From the NCBI GenBank assembly GCA_902168245.1, contig CABHPA010000034.1:1-56216 (forward strand): a stretch of 56,216 nt of DNA. Direction: 5' to 3'. This document shows positions 42,178 to 50,188 of this stretch, in pieces. The notes under the pieces were generated by a model. That model saw only the letters and a program-made list of their open reading frames with translations. It had not been told where the DNA came from and ran no database searches. The position numbers and the translations under genes were made by a program. Source of the DNA: Candidatus Melainabacteria bacterium. GTDB taxonomy: Bacteria > Cyanobacteriota > Vampirovibrionia > Vampirovibrionales > Vampirovibrionaceae. The first letter of the stretch is position 1. Each line of letters opens with the position of its first letter.

Positions 42178-43321
42178 CCAACCTGAGAATGGACCGCCTC
42201 CCAAAGCCTTGCTAGAGGAGATTTTGCATACGGCGCATAAACGGGGACACCATAAAATTATTATTGGGGCAGCCCCAGGCGTTGGAAAGACCTATCGGAT
42301 GCTCCAGGAAGCCCAGAATTTAAAACGCCTGGGGGTCGATGTGGTGGTGGGCTATTTCGAGCCGCACGGGCGCAAAGAAACCATAGCGCTTCTGGAAGGG
42401 CTGGAGATCGTTCCCCGAAAAATTATTGATTACAAAGGGGTCAAATTAGAAGAGCTGCATACGGAGGCGATGATTGAACGCCATCCGCAAACGGCACTGG
42501 TGGATGAACTGGCCCACACCAACGCCAAAGGCAGCAAAAATGCGAAACGATATGAAGATGTGGAAGAACTCCTGGAGGCTGGGATTAGCGTTGTTTCCAC
42601 GGTCAACATTCAGCATATTGAGAGTCTGAACGATATTGTGGCCCGGATTACAGGTATTCAGGTCAATGAACGGGTACCGGACTCCATTATTGACGCGGCA
42701 GATGAAGTTGTTTTGGTCGATATCTCAGTTGAAGAGCTTCAAGATCGCCTCAAAAAGGGCAAAATCTATGCTAAAGAAAAAATTGAACAATCGTTGAACA
42801 ATTTCTTTAAAAAAGGGAATCTGGTGGCGCTTCGGGAATTGGCCCTGCGAGAAGTGGCCAATAGCGTCGAAGAACAAGCTCTTGCCGATCCGATCTTTTG
42901 CCCCATTGAGCCAACCGGGGTTCATGAACGGATTCTGGTTTGTATCTCAACCCACCCCGATGCTCAGCGGCTCATTCGTCGGGGATTTCGCATTGCAGAT
43001 CGGATGTGCGGGGAATTGATTATTCTGTTTGTCAAGCTCAAAGGAAAGAAACTACCGGATGAGTATGCCCGAAGTCTCGAAAAACACAAAGAATTAACCA
43101 GGGCATTAGGTGGTCGGTTTCTGGAAGTGGAAGCGCCTGATATTTCAGACGCCATTGTGGATGTGGCTAAAGACCAGAAAGTAACGCAAATTGTGGTAGG
43201 CGAAAGCTTGAAAGAACCCTGTTTTTTCAATCCCTTTAAACCGGCCATTCCATACCAAATTTTTAAGCGGACCGCCAATATTGATGTCTATATCGTTGCC
43301 ACCAGCCCAGCTCAACCATGA
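42155..43321 (+). CDS. kdpD: short KdpD: KdpD N-terminal ATP-binding domain plus USP domain, no kinase
   Basis: 388 residues. The KdpD domain (about 20-230) has the P-loop GAAPGVGKTYRML (K45) and Walker B ALVDELAHTN, then SVVSTVNIQHIESLND and the conserved VPDSIIDAADEVVLVD. A UspA-like domain follows (about 255-380; HERILVCISTHPDAQRLIRRGFRIAD, TQIVVGES). The membrane, GAF and histidine-kinase parts of full KdpD are absent, as in the short KdpD of filamentous cyanobacteria. In E. coli the USP domain of KdpD binds ligands and modulates kinase output. Here it presumably acts in trans on the membrane kinase at 34783-35862. The gene ends 10 bp before an IS6-like element end. Confidence 0.93.
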   Translation: MDPQPANNQPENGPPPKALLEEILHTAHKRGHHKIIIGAAPGVGKTYRMLQEAQNLKRLGVDVVVGYFEPHGRKETIALLEGLEIVPRKIIDYKGVKLEELHTEAMIERHPQTALVDELAHTNAKGSKNAKRYEDVEELLEAGISVVSTVNIQHIESLNDIVARITGIQVNERVPDSIIDAADEVVLVDISVEELQDRLKKGKIYAKEKIEQSLNNFFKKGNLVALRELALREVANSVEEQALADPIFCPIEPTGVHERILVCISTHPDAQRLIRRGFRIADRMCGELIILFVKLKGKKLPDEYARSLEKHKELTRALGGRFLEVEAPDISDAIVDVAKDQKVTQIVVGESLKEPCFFNPFKPAIPYQIFKRTANIDVYIVATSPAQP

Positions 43322-43331
43322 CTGTAATTCT

Positions 43332-43473
43332 GGCTCTGTTGCAAATTTTAAAAAATCTAAAAAGTTAAAAAACAAAATAATGAAATCTTTAATCGTAGCT
43401 CAGTCAGAAATAATCTCATTTTTTAAATATTTAATATATGCTTGTTTTTAAAAATATTTTTTGCAACGTAGCC
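43332..43473. mobile_element. 142-bp element with IS6-family-type terminal inverted repeats
   Basis: The left end GGCTCTGTTGCAAA (43332-43345) is the 14-bp terminal repeat typical of IS6-family elements. The right end TTTGCAACGTAGCC (43460-43473) is its inverted partner with 12 of 14 matches. The 114-bp interior is very AT-rich and has no frame. No 8-bp target duplication is seen. It is either a MITE-like non-autonomous element or two residual ends after internal loss. The right end cuts into the transposon ATPase remnant. Confidence 0.65.
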
Positions 43474-43641
43474 CGATCAATTTACTGATCATGAGGCGCT
43501 GTCTGCCATTTTCCGCACGACCAATGGGAACTTCCGCCTTATTCAGCGCCTCATGGCCCAAGTTCAACGTATCATGGGCTGACTGTCATTACCGCTGAAG
43601 TCGTGGAGGCCGCCCGACAAGGCCTCGTCATAGGCTCTAGG
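43474..43641 (+). pseudogene. 3' remnant of transposon AAA-ATPase gene (right copy)
   Basis: Directly after the IS6-like end, the frame DQFTDHEALSAIF RTTNGN, then FRLIQRLMAQVQRIMG, runs to a premature TGA (43580-43582). It continues after a frameshift as VITAEVVEAARQGLVIGS. This is the C-terminal part of an AAA-ATPase of the kind encoded with DDE transposases (IS21/Tn7/Mu-like). The 5' part is missing at the IS6-like end. Its last 60 codons are alignable with the left copy. Confidence 0.7.
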
Positions 43642-43684
43642 GTGATATTTACCGCTGCCAAAATGGCGCCCTTTAACGGTGAAA
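43555..43684 (+). repeat. right inverted copy of transposon end flanking the kdp island
   Basis: Pairs with 33921-34063 in inverted orientation. From TAGGGTGATA (43638) to TGAAA (43684) 45 of 47 bases are identical. Beyond TGAAA similarity stops, except for a shared TACACGCC, so TGAAA or shortly after it marks the transposon boundary. The stretch 43685-43732 holds nothing else. Confidence 0.85.
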
Positions 43685-43732
43685 CTCACAGATGGCGCTA
43701 CACGCCCGCCGCTGCCCCGCTAACCCGGCGTT

Positions 43733-45505
43733 TCAGGATTCGGCTTCCAGGTTTTGTTCCCACTCCCAAGCTTCTTCCTCTTCCGCAAATTCCGTAAAGT
43801 CCGCCAATGTGTAAGGGCGGGCGCTCAGGGTCAGCATCAGCTCGCTTAAAACCTGCTGCCTGCTTTTATGCTTCAGGTAAATCACAAAGCCGTCATCATC
43901 GGTGCGGTTGTCCAGCCATGCGGAAATCAACCGGGCCTCCTCAAACAGCGATTTGGCGATATGGCCGCGTTGGCTGGCGTTTTCCAGAAAATCCATCTGC
44001 CGAAAGGCTTCCTTGATCATCTGGGTCAGGTCGCTTTCATCGCTCAGCTTGGGGTTGTAAGTGTGCCACTGGAACGGTTGCCCCTGTAACACGCTTAAAA
44101 TGCGGAATTGCTCGGCGTTGGCGTCTGGCAGCACAATCAGGCAATGGTGTTCCTCAATGGCTTTCAGCAATTCATAGCTTTTAAGCTGCAAGCGCTCCAG
44201 CAATTCCAGTTGTTCCTGAATGGCCGCCGCTTTTTCGAATTTCAGCGCCTCGGTATAAGCGTCCCGTTTGGCGATCAGGTGATCGATGGTGTTGGATGGT
44301 TTTTGTTCCAGATACCGCAAAAAATCGCTCACGCTGTCCCGGTAGTCCTCCTTGGCAATCAGCCCGGCGCATGGGCCGCTGCATAAGCCCAAGTGGAATT
44401 GCATGCACGGGCTTTGTCGATGTTCCGCAAATTTACGGTCGTTGCAGTCCCGCAATTTAAACACTCGATTCAGCACTTCCAGCTTGTAGCGCAAAATGGA
44501 TTTGCCCGCAAACGGCCCGAAATAAGTCGCGCCCGGATCGTCCGTATCGTGCGAGGCGCTGATTTGGGGTGCTTCTTCCTGCAAGGAGACTTTCATGAAC
44601 ACCATGCGCTGAAAGTCCTTGATTTTTTTGTTGAAAAACGGCAGGTGCTGCTTGATTAAGCGGGATTCCAGCAACAGCGCCTCCAGCTCGGAACCCACCA
44701 CGATGGTGTCGATGATGGCCACCTGTTTCATCATGGCCGCAATTTTGGCGGGCAGGCGCGATTGTTTCTGGAAATAGCTGCGTAGCCGGTTGCGCAGGTT
44801 TTTGGCCTTGCCAATGTACAGGATTTCCCCCAGGCGGTTTTTCATGAAATACACACCGGGCTGGGTGGGATAGTGCTTGAGCTTGTCCCGATCAAATGCC
44901 AGATGGTTGCGGGTTCTACGCTGAAGATGGCGAATGGCCGGGCAGAATGCCAGCAGGGCGGGCAATGTCTGGATGCTGTGTTGTTTTTCCAGAATGTCCA
45001 GCAGTTTCAGCAAGAGTTTGGCCGAGAGAATGGCCGATGTTTCCGGGCGGTTCAGCCCGGCTTCATCCAGCCCAAAGGCGTCCGCCAGGGCGGGCAGGGT
45101 ATGCTTGGGCAAGTTGGGCATCGCTTTTTCGGCCAGGGTTTGCAGGTGAAACTGGCGGTCTTTCGGCTGGGTCAATCGAAAATGGCGGTAAACGGCGTTG
45201 CTTTTTTGCGGCGAATTGGCCCAGATGATAATATCCCGCCCTACGAACGAGGCGATTTCCGGCAGCACTTCATCCAGCGCTGGCTGATTCTGGAGCGTTT
45301 GGCTGTACAGGCCCGTGCGGCGGGTGAACTCCTCGCTCAACGGGGTACCGGGGTTCAGCAGCATGTGCAGCGTTTCCGAGATTTGCCCGGCCCGCACCCG
45401 CGCGCAAGACACCGCGACCACTTCCGCGCCGGACTTGGCGTCATTCACGGTTTTCACGCTGATAACCGTGAAAGGGAGGCTATCTAACTGTTCAGTCGAA
45501 CTCAT
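43733..45505 (-). CDS. DnaQ-like plus UvrC-type GIY-YIG nuclease fusion
   Basis: 590 residues. Residues about 10-175 have the fold pattern of a DEDD (DnaQ) 3'-5' exonuclease, but the first catalytic pair D-x-E reads S16-V-K18, so that site is lost. From about 205 a UvrC N-terminal module follows: GIY-YIG nuclease (PGVYFMKNRLGEILYIGKAKNLRNR, with G-V-Y 217-219, Y-I-G 230-232; Arg and Glu positions kept) and a Cys-rich segment (CMQFHLGLCSGPCAGLI). A UVR motif comes next (TEALKFEKAAAIQEQLELLERL). The RNase-H-like and HhH parts of UvrC are absent. The architecture matches the DnaQ-Cho-type fusions of actinobacteria, thought to incise in an alternative excision repair. It lies just outside the kdp island. 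Confidence 0.88.
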   Translation of the reverse strand: MSSTEQLDSLPFTVISVKTVNDAKSGAEVVAVSCARVRAGQISETLHMLLNPGTPLSEEFTRRTGLYSQTLQNQPALDEVLPEIASFVGRDIIIWANSPQKSNAVYRHFRLTQPKDRQFHLQTLAEKAMPNLPKHTLPALADAFGLDEAGLNRPETSAILSAKLLLKLLDILEKQHSIQTLPALLAFCPAIRHLQRRTRNHLAFDRDKLKHYPTQPGVYFMKNRLGEILYIGKAKNLRNRLRSYFQKQSRLPAKIAAMMKQVAIIDTIVVGSELEALLLESRLIKQHLPFFNKKIKDFQRMVFMKVSLQEEAPQISASHDTDDPGATYFGPFAGKSILRYKLEVLNRVFKLRDCNDRKFAEHRQSPCMQFHLGLCSGPCAGLIAKEDYRDSVSDFLRYLEQKPSNTIDHLIAKRDAYTEALKFEKAAAIQEQLELLERLQLKSYELLKAIEEHHCLIVLPDANAEQFRILSVLQGQPFQWHTYNPKLSDESDLTQMIKEAFRQMDFLENASQRGHIAKSLFEEARLISAWLDNRTDDDGFVIYLKHKSRQQVLSELMLTLSARPYTLADFTEFAEEEEAWEWEQNLEAES

Positions 45506-45730
45506 ACACTTTCTGCCACTGCGCCAGTGCGGTTAGGGTCTGTTCGGTCGATTCACAGGCCGTTCCCGGTTGGTTCTCCACCCCCGGAAAAAGCCGAAAC
45601 ATCGCCCAATGCTAGTCGGGCGAAAACCTGATTTGAATGACCACTAAACGCTGCGGACGAATCTCTATCCGTAAAGTTCAAATATAAAGAACCTGGGCCA
45701 TTTTTGCAACCGGAACGCCCGAAAAAGGCT
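45506..45730. other. intergenic region, nothing recognised
   Basis: 225 nt between two leftward genes. No terminator or promoter of good quality and no frame with a start signal is visible. Confidence 0.3.
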
Positions 45731-46006
45731 CTATTTCTGAAAATGATCCCAAACCGTCCAGCAGCCGATGCCGATAAAGCACACGCCTGCCATCAGCTTG
45801 AGTGGAATGAACTGCATGTACTTGCCCAGCACATTGCCGAAAAACACGGCCAGCAGGCTGGACAGCGCCAATGCCCCGGCGGAGGCCAGAAAAACCGAAA
45901 GCGGCGACAGGCTTTTGTCCGAGGCGAACAGTACGGTGGAAAGCTGGGTTTTATCGCCCAGTTCCGCCAGGAAGATTGAGATGAAAATTGACCAGATTTG
46001 CGGCAT
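45731..46006 (-). CDS. half-size TMEM165/GDT1 (UPF0016) family transporter
   Basis: The ATG at 46006 is chosen because GGAGG lies 5 nt upstream; the frame from 46018 would start on that site. The 91-residue product has three membrane helices and one copy of the family signature E-x-G-D-K-T ([14 protein letters not shown]) at about 14-19. Full-length members have two such copies; half-size proteins form dimers. Family members move Mn2+ or Ca2+ (in exchange for protons), for example Mn export in cyanobacteria. No second half-size copy is adjacent, so it should be a homodimer. It diverges from msrA, which fits a link between Mn and oxidative stress, though that is only suggestive. Confidence 0.88.
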   Translation of the reverse strand: MPQIWSIFISIFLAELGDKTQLSTVLFASDKSLSPLSVFLASAGALALSSLLAVFFGNVLGKYMQFIPLKLMAGVCFIGIGCWTVWDHFQK

Positions 46007-46129
46007 GGGAACCTCCAAGGTTCAGTATATAACAAAGACATGTTGAGTGAACAATTTTGGCTGACAGCCCGGCGCGAACGGGTGTACCATAGGGGAACGC
46101 ATGTATTCGGTTTGCAGGGAGGGTTGCTG

Positions 46130-46600
46130 ATGACAGAGAAAGCCACATTCGCGGCGGGGTGCTTTTGGGGCGTGGAGGACGCCTTTATGCAATTAGATGG
46201 GGTGAGCGCCACCACCGTGGGTTATACGGGCGGCCATGTGGAAAATCCCGGCTACCGTCAGGTCTGTGCGGATACCACCGGCCATGCCGAAGCGGTGCTG
46301 GTGGAATTCGACCCGGCACAAATTTCCTATGACCGGCTATTGGACGTGTTCTTTCAAATCCACAACCCCACCACGCTGAACCGGCAGGGGCCGGATGTGG
46401 GTTCGCAGTACCGTTCGGCCATTTTCTTCCATTCCCCGGAGCAGGAACAACAGGCCAGCGCTGCCAGGGAGCGGCTGGAAAAATCAGGCCGGTTCCAGCG
46501 CCCGGTGGTAACGGAAATTGTTCCCGCTGCGCCGTTTTACGAGGCTGAGGAATACCACCAGAAATACAACCAGAAGCATGGGCGCCACTGCGGTATTTAA
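46130..46600 (+). CDS. msrA: peptide-methionine (S)-S-oxide reductase
   Basis: 156 residues. ATG 46130 has GGGAGGG 6 nt upstream; the frame is open further back but the protein family starts here. MsrA signature GCFWG with catalytic C11, followed by [29 protein letters not shown], with the conserved YxxV/H residues. [27 protein letters not shown] is the substrate pocket. A C-terminal Cys (HGRHCGI) may resolve the sulfenic acid. It repairs oxidised methionine using thioredoxin. No msrB partner is visible. Confidence 0.97.
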   Translation: MTEKATFAAGCFWGVEDAFMQLDGVSATTVGYTGGHVENPGYRQVCADTTGHAEAVLVEFDPAQISYDRLLDVFFQIHNPTTLNRQGPDVGSQYRSAIFFHSPEQEQQASAARERLEKSGRFQRPVVTEIVPAAPFYEAEEYHQKYNQKHGRHCGI

Positions 46601-46860
46601 GGATTCAGCGCCAGTGTGCCGCTAACCATGGCGATTGAAACTGCCTTGGGTTGAGCGCGGTTCTGCTTCAAGTCCTTGGGAGTATTTCGGGTTCGGCGTC
46701 CGCGAGAATGTCCGGTGGGATACGCGCAATGATTCTTGGAATGAACGAAGCGGATTCTGGTAAAGCCAGAGACTTTTACGGGGGTACGGGTTAAATTACC
46801 GATGTTCGAACGATCCAAGCCGATTGGCTCTGAGTTTAGGTGTGATGTACAGGAAAGGAA

Positions 46861-47307
46861 ATGATGATGCAGATAGTTTCACTTTTGGGATCTCCAATGC
46901 GTCCTGGCATTAAAAAGCCTTATATGCCTGGCGCTACCCCTCAAAGTTTCAAGATGCTCCCGGCACAAGATACGGTTCACTTTTCGGGCTGCTATAAAAC
47001 AGAGGCGGAAATGAAAGCGCAAGAGGGGGAAGGGGTGTACCATACCCAAATTGAGAATGGCCAAACCCGGCGTTCTGCCTGGATAACCGGTTACGAATTG
47101 GGTAGACGCACCGAGTTGCGCCGAATTTGGTTAGGTACGCCCAAGGGGGATGCGAAAGCCAGGCAGGCAGCAGAGGAAGAATTAAGGCATTATGAAAATA
47201 AACTGATCGCAGAGGTGCATGAAGAGCCGTGGAACCTGATCCACAGTAATTTGGATGTAGAAGAGGAGAGTGTGCCCGATCCGAAAGAAAGATTCCGCTT
47301 CTGGTAA
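46861..47307 (+). CDS. unknown protein with HFSG motif
   Basis: 148 residues starting at three consecutive ATG codons behind AGGAAAGGAA; the third (46867) has the better spacing. The first 35 residues are Pro/Met-rich and followed by DTVHFSGCY, which resembles the N-terminal F-G motif of other proteins in this window. The body is charged and helical (KTEAEMKAQEGEG, RRTELRRIWLG, AKARQAAEEELRHYENKLIAEVHEE). No signal peptide or membrane segment. It ends at a strong terminator (47420-47446). Probably lineage-specific; function unknown. The spacer 46601-46860 before it shows no gene. Confidence 0.7.
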   Translation: MMMQIVSLLGSPMRPGIKKPYMPGATPQSFKMLPAQDTVHFSGCYKTEAEMKAQEGEGVYHTQIENGQTRRSAWITGYELGRRTELRRIWLGTPKGDAKARQAAEEELRHYENKLIAEVHEEPWNLIHSNLDVEEESVPDPKERFRFW

Positions 47308-47419
47308 GGGGTGGGTAACTTCCTGTATCCCTGATTGTTTTGGCGCGGTTTTGAACTGGCGTTGATTGATTCGGCCAGTCAGCGGGTTAAATTGTGGCGG
47401 GCCTTTTTTAACCCAAAAG

Positions 47420-47446
47420 AAAAGGCCCGGTTAATGGGCCTTTTTT
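47420..47446. terminator. bidirectional intrinsic terminator
   Basis: AAAAGGCCC (47420-47428) pairs with GGGCCTTTTTT (47436-47446). An extra GGGCCTTTTTT just upstream (47399-47409) could pair with the same left arm, giving two alternative hairpins. It separates convergent genes. Confidence 0.85.
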
Positions 47447-47509
47447 CGCTCCGGGGCTTGAATCCAAAGCGAAGGGGAATGGAAGTTGACACCGAGCAAA
47501 GGGGCGGCT

Positions 47510-47899
47510 CTATGCCAACAGCCTTAATTTTTCGCCGACCCCGTTTGAACCAAACTTGGAGGATGCTTGCAACTGACTGGTTTTCTGGATAGCGGCATTC
47601 GCGATATATCTGGCGTTTTCCGCAGACATTACCGCATCGGGGCCGCTGGCGGAATGAATGTTCCCAACCTGGGATAAGGCCTGTTCGGCCAGCGTCTGGA
47701 TTTTTTGAAGCGCAAAGGTGTCGCCTTTTTGGGCGGCGGCCTGCAATTGCTGAATCTGGTTCAGCGCGTCGGCGGCCAGGGTGTTGGCGCTGAGCGCGGT
47801 TTGCAGCGCCAGGGTTTTGGCTACGTCGTCGTCTTTATTCTTGCCGAATTGCGGTTTGCCGGTAACGGAAACGGGTGTGGGGAATGCGATGGGGGTCAT
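47510..47899 (-). CDS. small helical protein with N-terminal PQFGK motif
   Basis: 129 residues. ATG with AGAAGG 8 nt upstream. A Pro-rich N-terminus contains GKPQFGKN (residues 14-21), and a similar KFGSN occurs near the C-terminus. Between them is a long amphipathic helix region rich in Ala, Gln and Leu (LALQTALSANTLAADALNQIQQLQAAAQ, LQKIQTLAEQALSQV), likely a coiled coil. No signal peptide or membrane segment. It is one of several lineage-specific proteins in 46.8-49.9 kb. Function unknown; the F-G motifs might be docking or sorting signals, which is inference. Confidence 0.7.
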   Translation of the reverse strand: MTPIAFPTPVSVTGKPQFGKNKDDDVAKTLALQTALSANTLAADALNQIQQLQAAAQKGDTFALQKIQTLAEQALSQVGNIHSASGPDAVMSAENARYIANAAIQKTSQLQASSKFGSNGVGEKLRLLA

Positions 47900-48075
47900 A
47901 ATGAGCGCCTTCTGAGGATTGTGTGCGGAGGGGTTCAGTGGTTTGAACTTGTGTATATGAAGGCGTTCCGGCAGGCTTTGTTTCTATGTGAAAATACCCA
48001 AAACTCTGGGTATTTTGTCCTATTATTGGCGGCGGGCCTCAGGTATTCTGCCGGGTAAGGTGATGCGAAACCGCC

Positions 48076-48107
48076 CAAAAAAGAAGGCCCAGCATGTTGG
48101 GCCTTCT
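48076..48107 (-). terminator. intrinsic terminator of the gene at 48166-48675
   Basis: A perfect 10-bp inverted repeat AGAAGGCCCA (48082-48091) with TGGGCCTTCT (48098-48107); on the reverse strand it is followed by TTTTTT. Confidence 0.85.
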
Positions 48108-48165
48108 GTGTGGTTGGAGGAGTTGTGTGCTTTAACCTGTAAACCTGAATTGAGTAAATCTTAAT

Positions 48166-48675
48166 TTAACCGCCGCGAGAGAAAAGATAGTTGAATAATT
48201 TAACCGGCGCGGTAATCACCGCCGAAACGGCATTCTTGGCTTTCTCGGCATAACCCGACTGGGCGGCTTGTTCTATTGCCTTGCCGGGAAACAGATTTTT
48301 GGCCTTGGCCGCAATATCGGCATACCCGTTTTTAATGAAGTCCGGCGTATGTTTTTGGGCCAGGTTGGCAAGATTGGCGTACCCGCTTTTAATGAAGTCC
48401 GGGGTGACGGTTTCCGCCAGCGAAAGGGCTTTGCTGTAATATTCAGGGCTGATTTTTTTGAAGGCGAACACGCTGCCGCCGATGACCAGACCCGTGACGA
48501 GCAATTTGGTAAACGTCCCGGCGCCTTGCGGCTTGGGTTCGCTGACAGGGTCTAACCTGTAATAACCAGTGGTTCCGTAAGGAGCGTTATACGGGCGGTA
48601 ATCATAAGCCTGCTGACTTCCGCCAAACTTGGTTTGGGCGGGCGTATATCCAGACTGGATTGGGGAGATGCTCAT
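48166..48675 (-). CDS. membrane-anchored protein with TKFGG motif and internal repeat
   Basis: 169 residues, with AAGAAGGT upstream of the ATG. N-terminal tag region with AQTKFGGSQ (residues 14-22), a Tyr/Pro-rich stretch, then one membrane helix at about 55-72 (FTKLLVTGLVIGGSVFAF). The C-terminal part has tandem repeats: TPDFIKSGYANLANLAQKH and TPDFIKNGYADIAAKAKNL, preceded and followed by degenerate copies. These would form amphipathic helical hairpins. The gene has the shared upstream block at 48725-48782 and a clear terminator. Function unknown. Confidence 0.75.
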   Translation of the reverse strand: MSISPIQSGYTPAQTKFGGSQQAYDYRPYNAPYGTTGYYRLDPVSEPKPQGAGTFTKLLVTGLVIGGSVFAFKKISPEYYSKALSLAETVTPDFIKSGYANLANLAQKHTPDFIKNGYADIAAKAKNLFPGKAIEQAAQSGYAEKAKNAVSAVITAPVKLFNYLFSRGG

Positions 48676-48724
48676 GGTCAGTTACCTTCTTGATTTCGGG
48701 TCGCAGAGGGTGCTGGGTATGGTG

Positions 48725-48782
48725 ATATTAAAATAGGTGACGCTTTTTTTGTGCTACCCGATTCGTAGGAGTTTTTCCCTAT
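48725..48782 (-). promoter_or_regulatory. shared promoter-like block, gene 48166-48675
   Basis: On the reverse strand, ATAGGGAAAAACTCCTAC (48782-48765) is followed by GTAGCACAAAAAAAGCG (48757-48741). TAATAT (48730-48725) begins exactly 24 nt after the start of GCAC. The first two blocks and the 24-nt spacing recur upstream of the next gene. It lies about 50 nt before the ATG. Confidence 0.5.
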
Positions 48783-48855
48783 TTTGTTATTTTCCCTCGA
48801 ATCGGTGGACATGCAATAAGAGTATTCTCAATGGCAGTTTTGTTATCTTTGTATT

Positions 48856-49875
48856 TTAAAAAAATCTGCTTAACCAACTGCCGTTCTTTTTAAGGGTTTG
48901 TTGGGCTTCCTGGTAAAGCCAGCCGATTATATTCTTTTCCTGGGCTGACTTTTGAATGGAATCAATCACCTTGTCGCTGAATTCGCGCTGGAATTTATCG
49001 TCAAAGGTGGTTTGCATAAAATTGGCGGTTGATTGCTTAAATTGGGGGTCGGCCATGGTGCGGGTCAGTGAATCCCTCAAGAATGCCGAAGCCACTTCGG
49101 AGGATTCCGCTTTATCCAGCAATACTTTTTCCAGCTTGGCTTTTTGCCACTTGCTGAGCGCCTGGCCTGGCTTGCCGTGTAAATCCTTTTGAATTAAATC
49201 CTTGATCCATTGGGGTGTGTTGGCATCGGCCAATAGTTCGCGGGCCTTGTTTTTCAGCATCGCGGCTTTGGTGTTTCGGGAAAGCAGGTTGTTTTTAACC
49301 TGTATGCCCATTTCGCTCACAATGGCCTTGGGCAGGATTTTCATGCCGAAATAGGCCGCTAGAGACAGCCCCGCAAGCGTAGAGCCGGTATTGAGGATGA
49401 ACTTGGACCAGTATTTTTTCCGCTGTGCCTGTTGCGATAGGCTGGCCTGGGCGGCGTACAGCATGGGCGGATGGTAGTAGGGGTATGCTGTTGGGGAGTA
49501 AGGTGCATAGCCTGCCGGACTGATCGGCCTGCCGGGTACGAACGATGTGGCGGTTGTATTATAGCCGTAAGACGCGGTGGGCATTCTATAGGGCTGCTGA
49601 TAGCCGGGGCTGTTCGGTATGCCCGGCGGGTTAGCCGTTGAGCTATAGCTGGCGTTGGAAGGATACCCGCTCGCGCCGAATGTCTGGCTATTGCCGTATG
49701 CGCCGGGCGAAGGCGTAAAGCTTTGGGTGGGTGCAGTCCCTGGCAACGGCGAGGCAACGGGCGGCATCTGGCCCAAGACGTTGTTTGCGCCATAAGCGGC
49801 CTGGTTGCCGTAGAATGGCGCATATCGGTTATAAGCCGGGTTATATGCACTATTGCCGTAATTGCTGAAAGCCAT
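48856..49875 (-). CDS. Tyr/Pro/Asn-rich protein with one membrane helix and a helical C-terminal domain
   Basis: The ATG at 49875 (AAGGGA 6-7 nt upstream) is chosen; the frame runs back to 50040 without a signal. 339 residues. The first 150 are low-complexity, rich in Tyr, Asn, Pro, Gly and Ser (SAYNPAYNRYAPFYGN, PSPGAYGNSQTFGASGYP, PYSPTAYPYYHPPM), reminiscent of prion-like or adhesive segments. One hydrophobic segment (ILNTGSTLAGLSLAAYFGM) at about 165-185 is followed by about 150 residues of charged helices (LLADANTPQWIKDLIQKD, FDDKFQREFSDKVIDSIQKS). No signal peptide; orientation unknown. It shares its upstream block with its neighbour. Function unknown. Confidence 0.75.
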   Translation of the reverse strand: MAFSNYGNSAYNPAYNRYAPFYGNQAAYGANNVLGQMPPVASPLPGTAPTQSFTPSPGAYGNSQTFGASGYPSNASYSSTANPPGIPNSPGYQQPYRMPTASYGYNTTATSFVPGRPISPAGYAPYSPTAYPYYHPPMLYAAQASLSQQAQRKKYWSKFILNTGSTLAGLSLAAYFGMKILPKAIVSEMGIQVKNNLLSRNTKAAMLKNKARELLADANTPQWIKDLIQKDLHGKPGQALSKWQKAKLEKVLLDKAESSEVASAFLRDSLTRTMADPQFKQSTANFMQTTFDDKFQREFSDKVIDSIQKSAQEKNIIGWLYQEAQQTLKKNGSWLSRFF

Positions 49876-49929
49876 GGTCTGTCCCTTGTGCGCCGTTTGG
49901 CTGGCTGAACGGGGGTGATGTTGACTTTC

Positions 49930-50009
49930 TGTATAAAGTGGAAACAAGATTTTTTGTGCTAAAGGAATTTTGCCTATTGATTCGGACGCTTGTAGGCATT
50001 TTTCCCTAT
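49930..50009 (-). promoter_or_regulatory. shared promoter-like block, gene 48856-49875
   Basis: On the reverse strand, ATAGGGAAAAATGCCTAC (50009-49992) is followed by TTAGCACAAAAAATC (49961-49947). TATACA (49935-49930) begins exactly 24 nt after the start of GCAC. It lies about 55 nt before the ATG at 49875. Confidence 0.5.
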
Positions 50010-50188
50010 CTACAAATTCGGCTGTTTGGGTTTTGATCAACTAAACCCGGCGTTTTTGTTTTTGTTCATGGATAGGATCTTGTTGACAGTTGAAGGCGAA
50101 CCCGCCGCTTGAGCGCCATCGTTCGCCCGGTCGCTATCCACCCGAAACCCCATGCGTTGTTGTCACTGTAACCCCCGGATGAGCCTGC

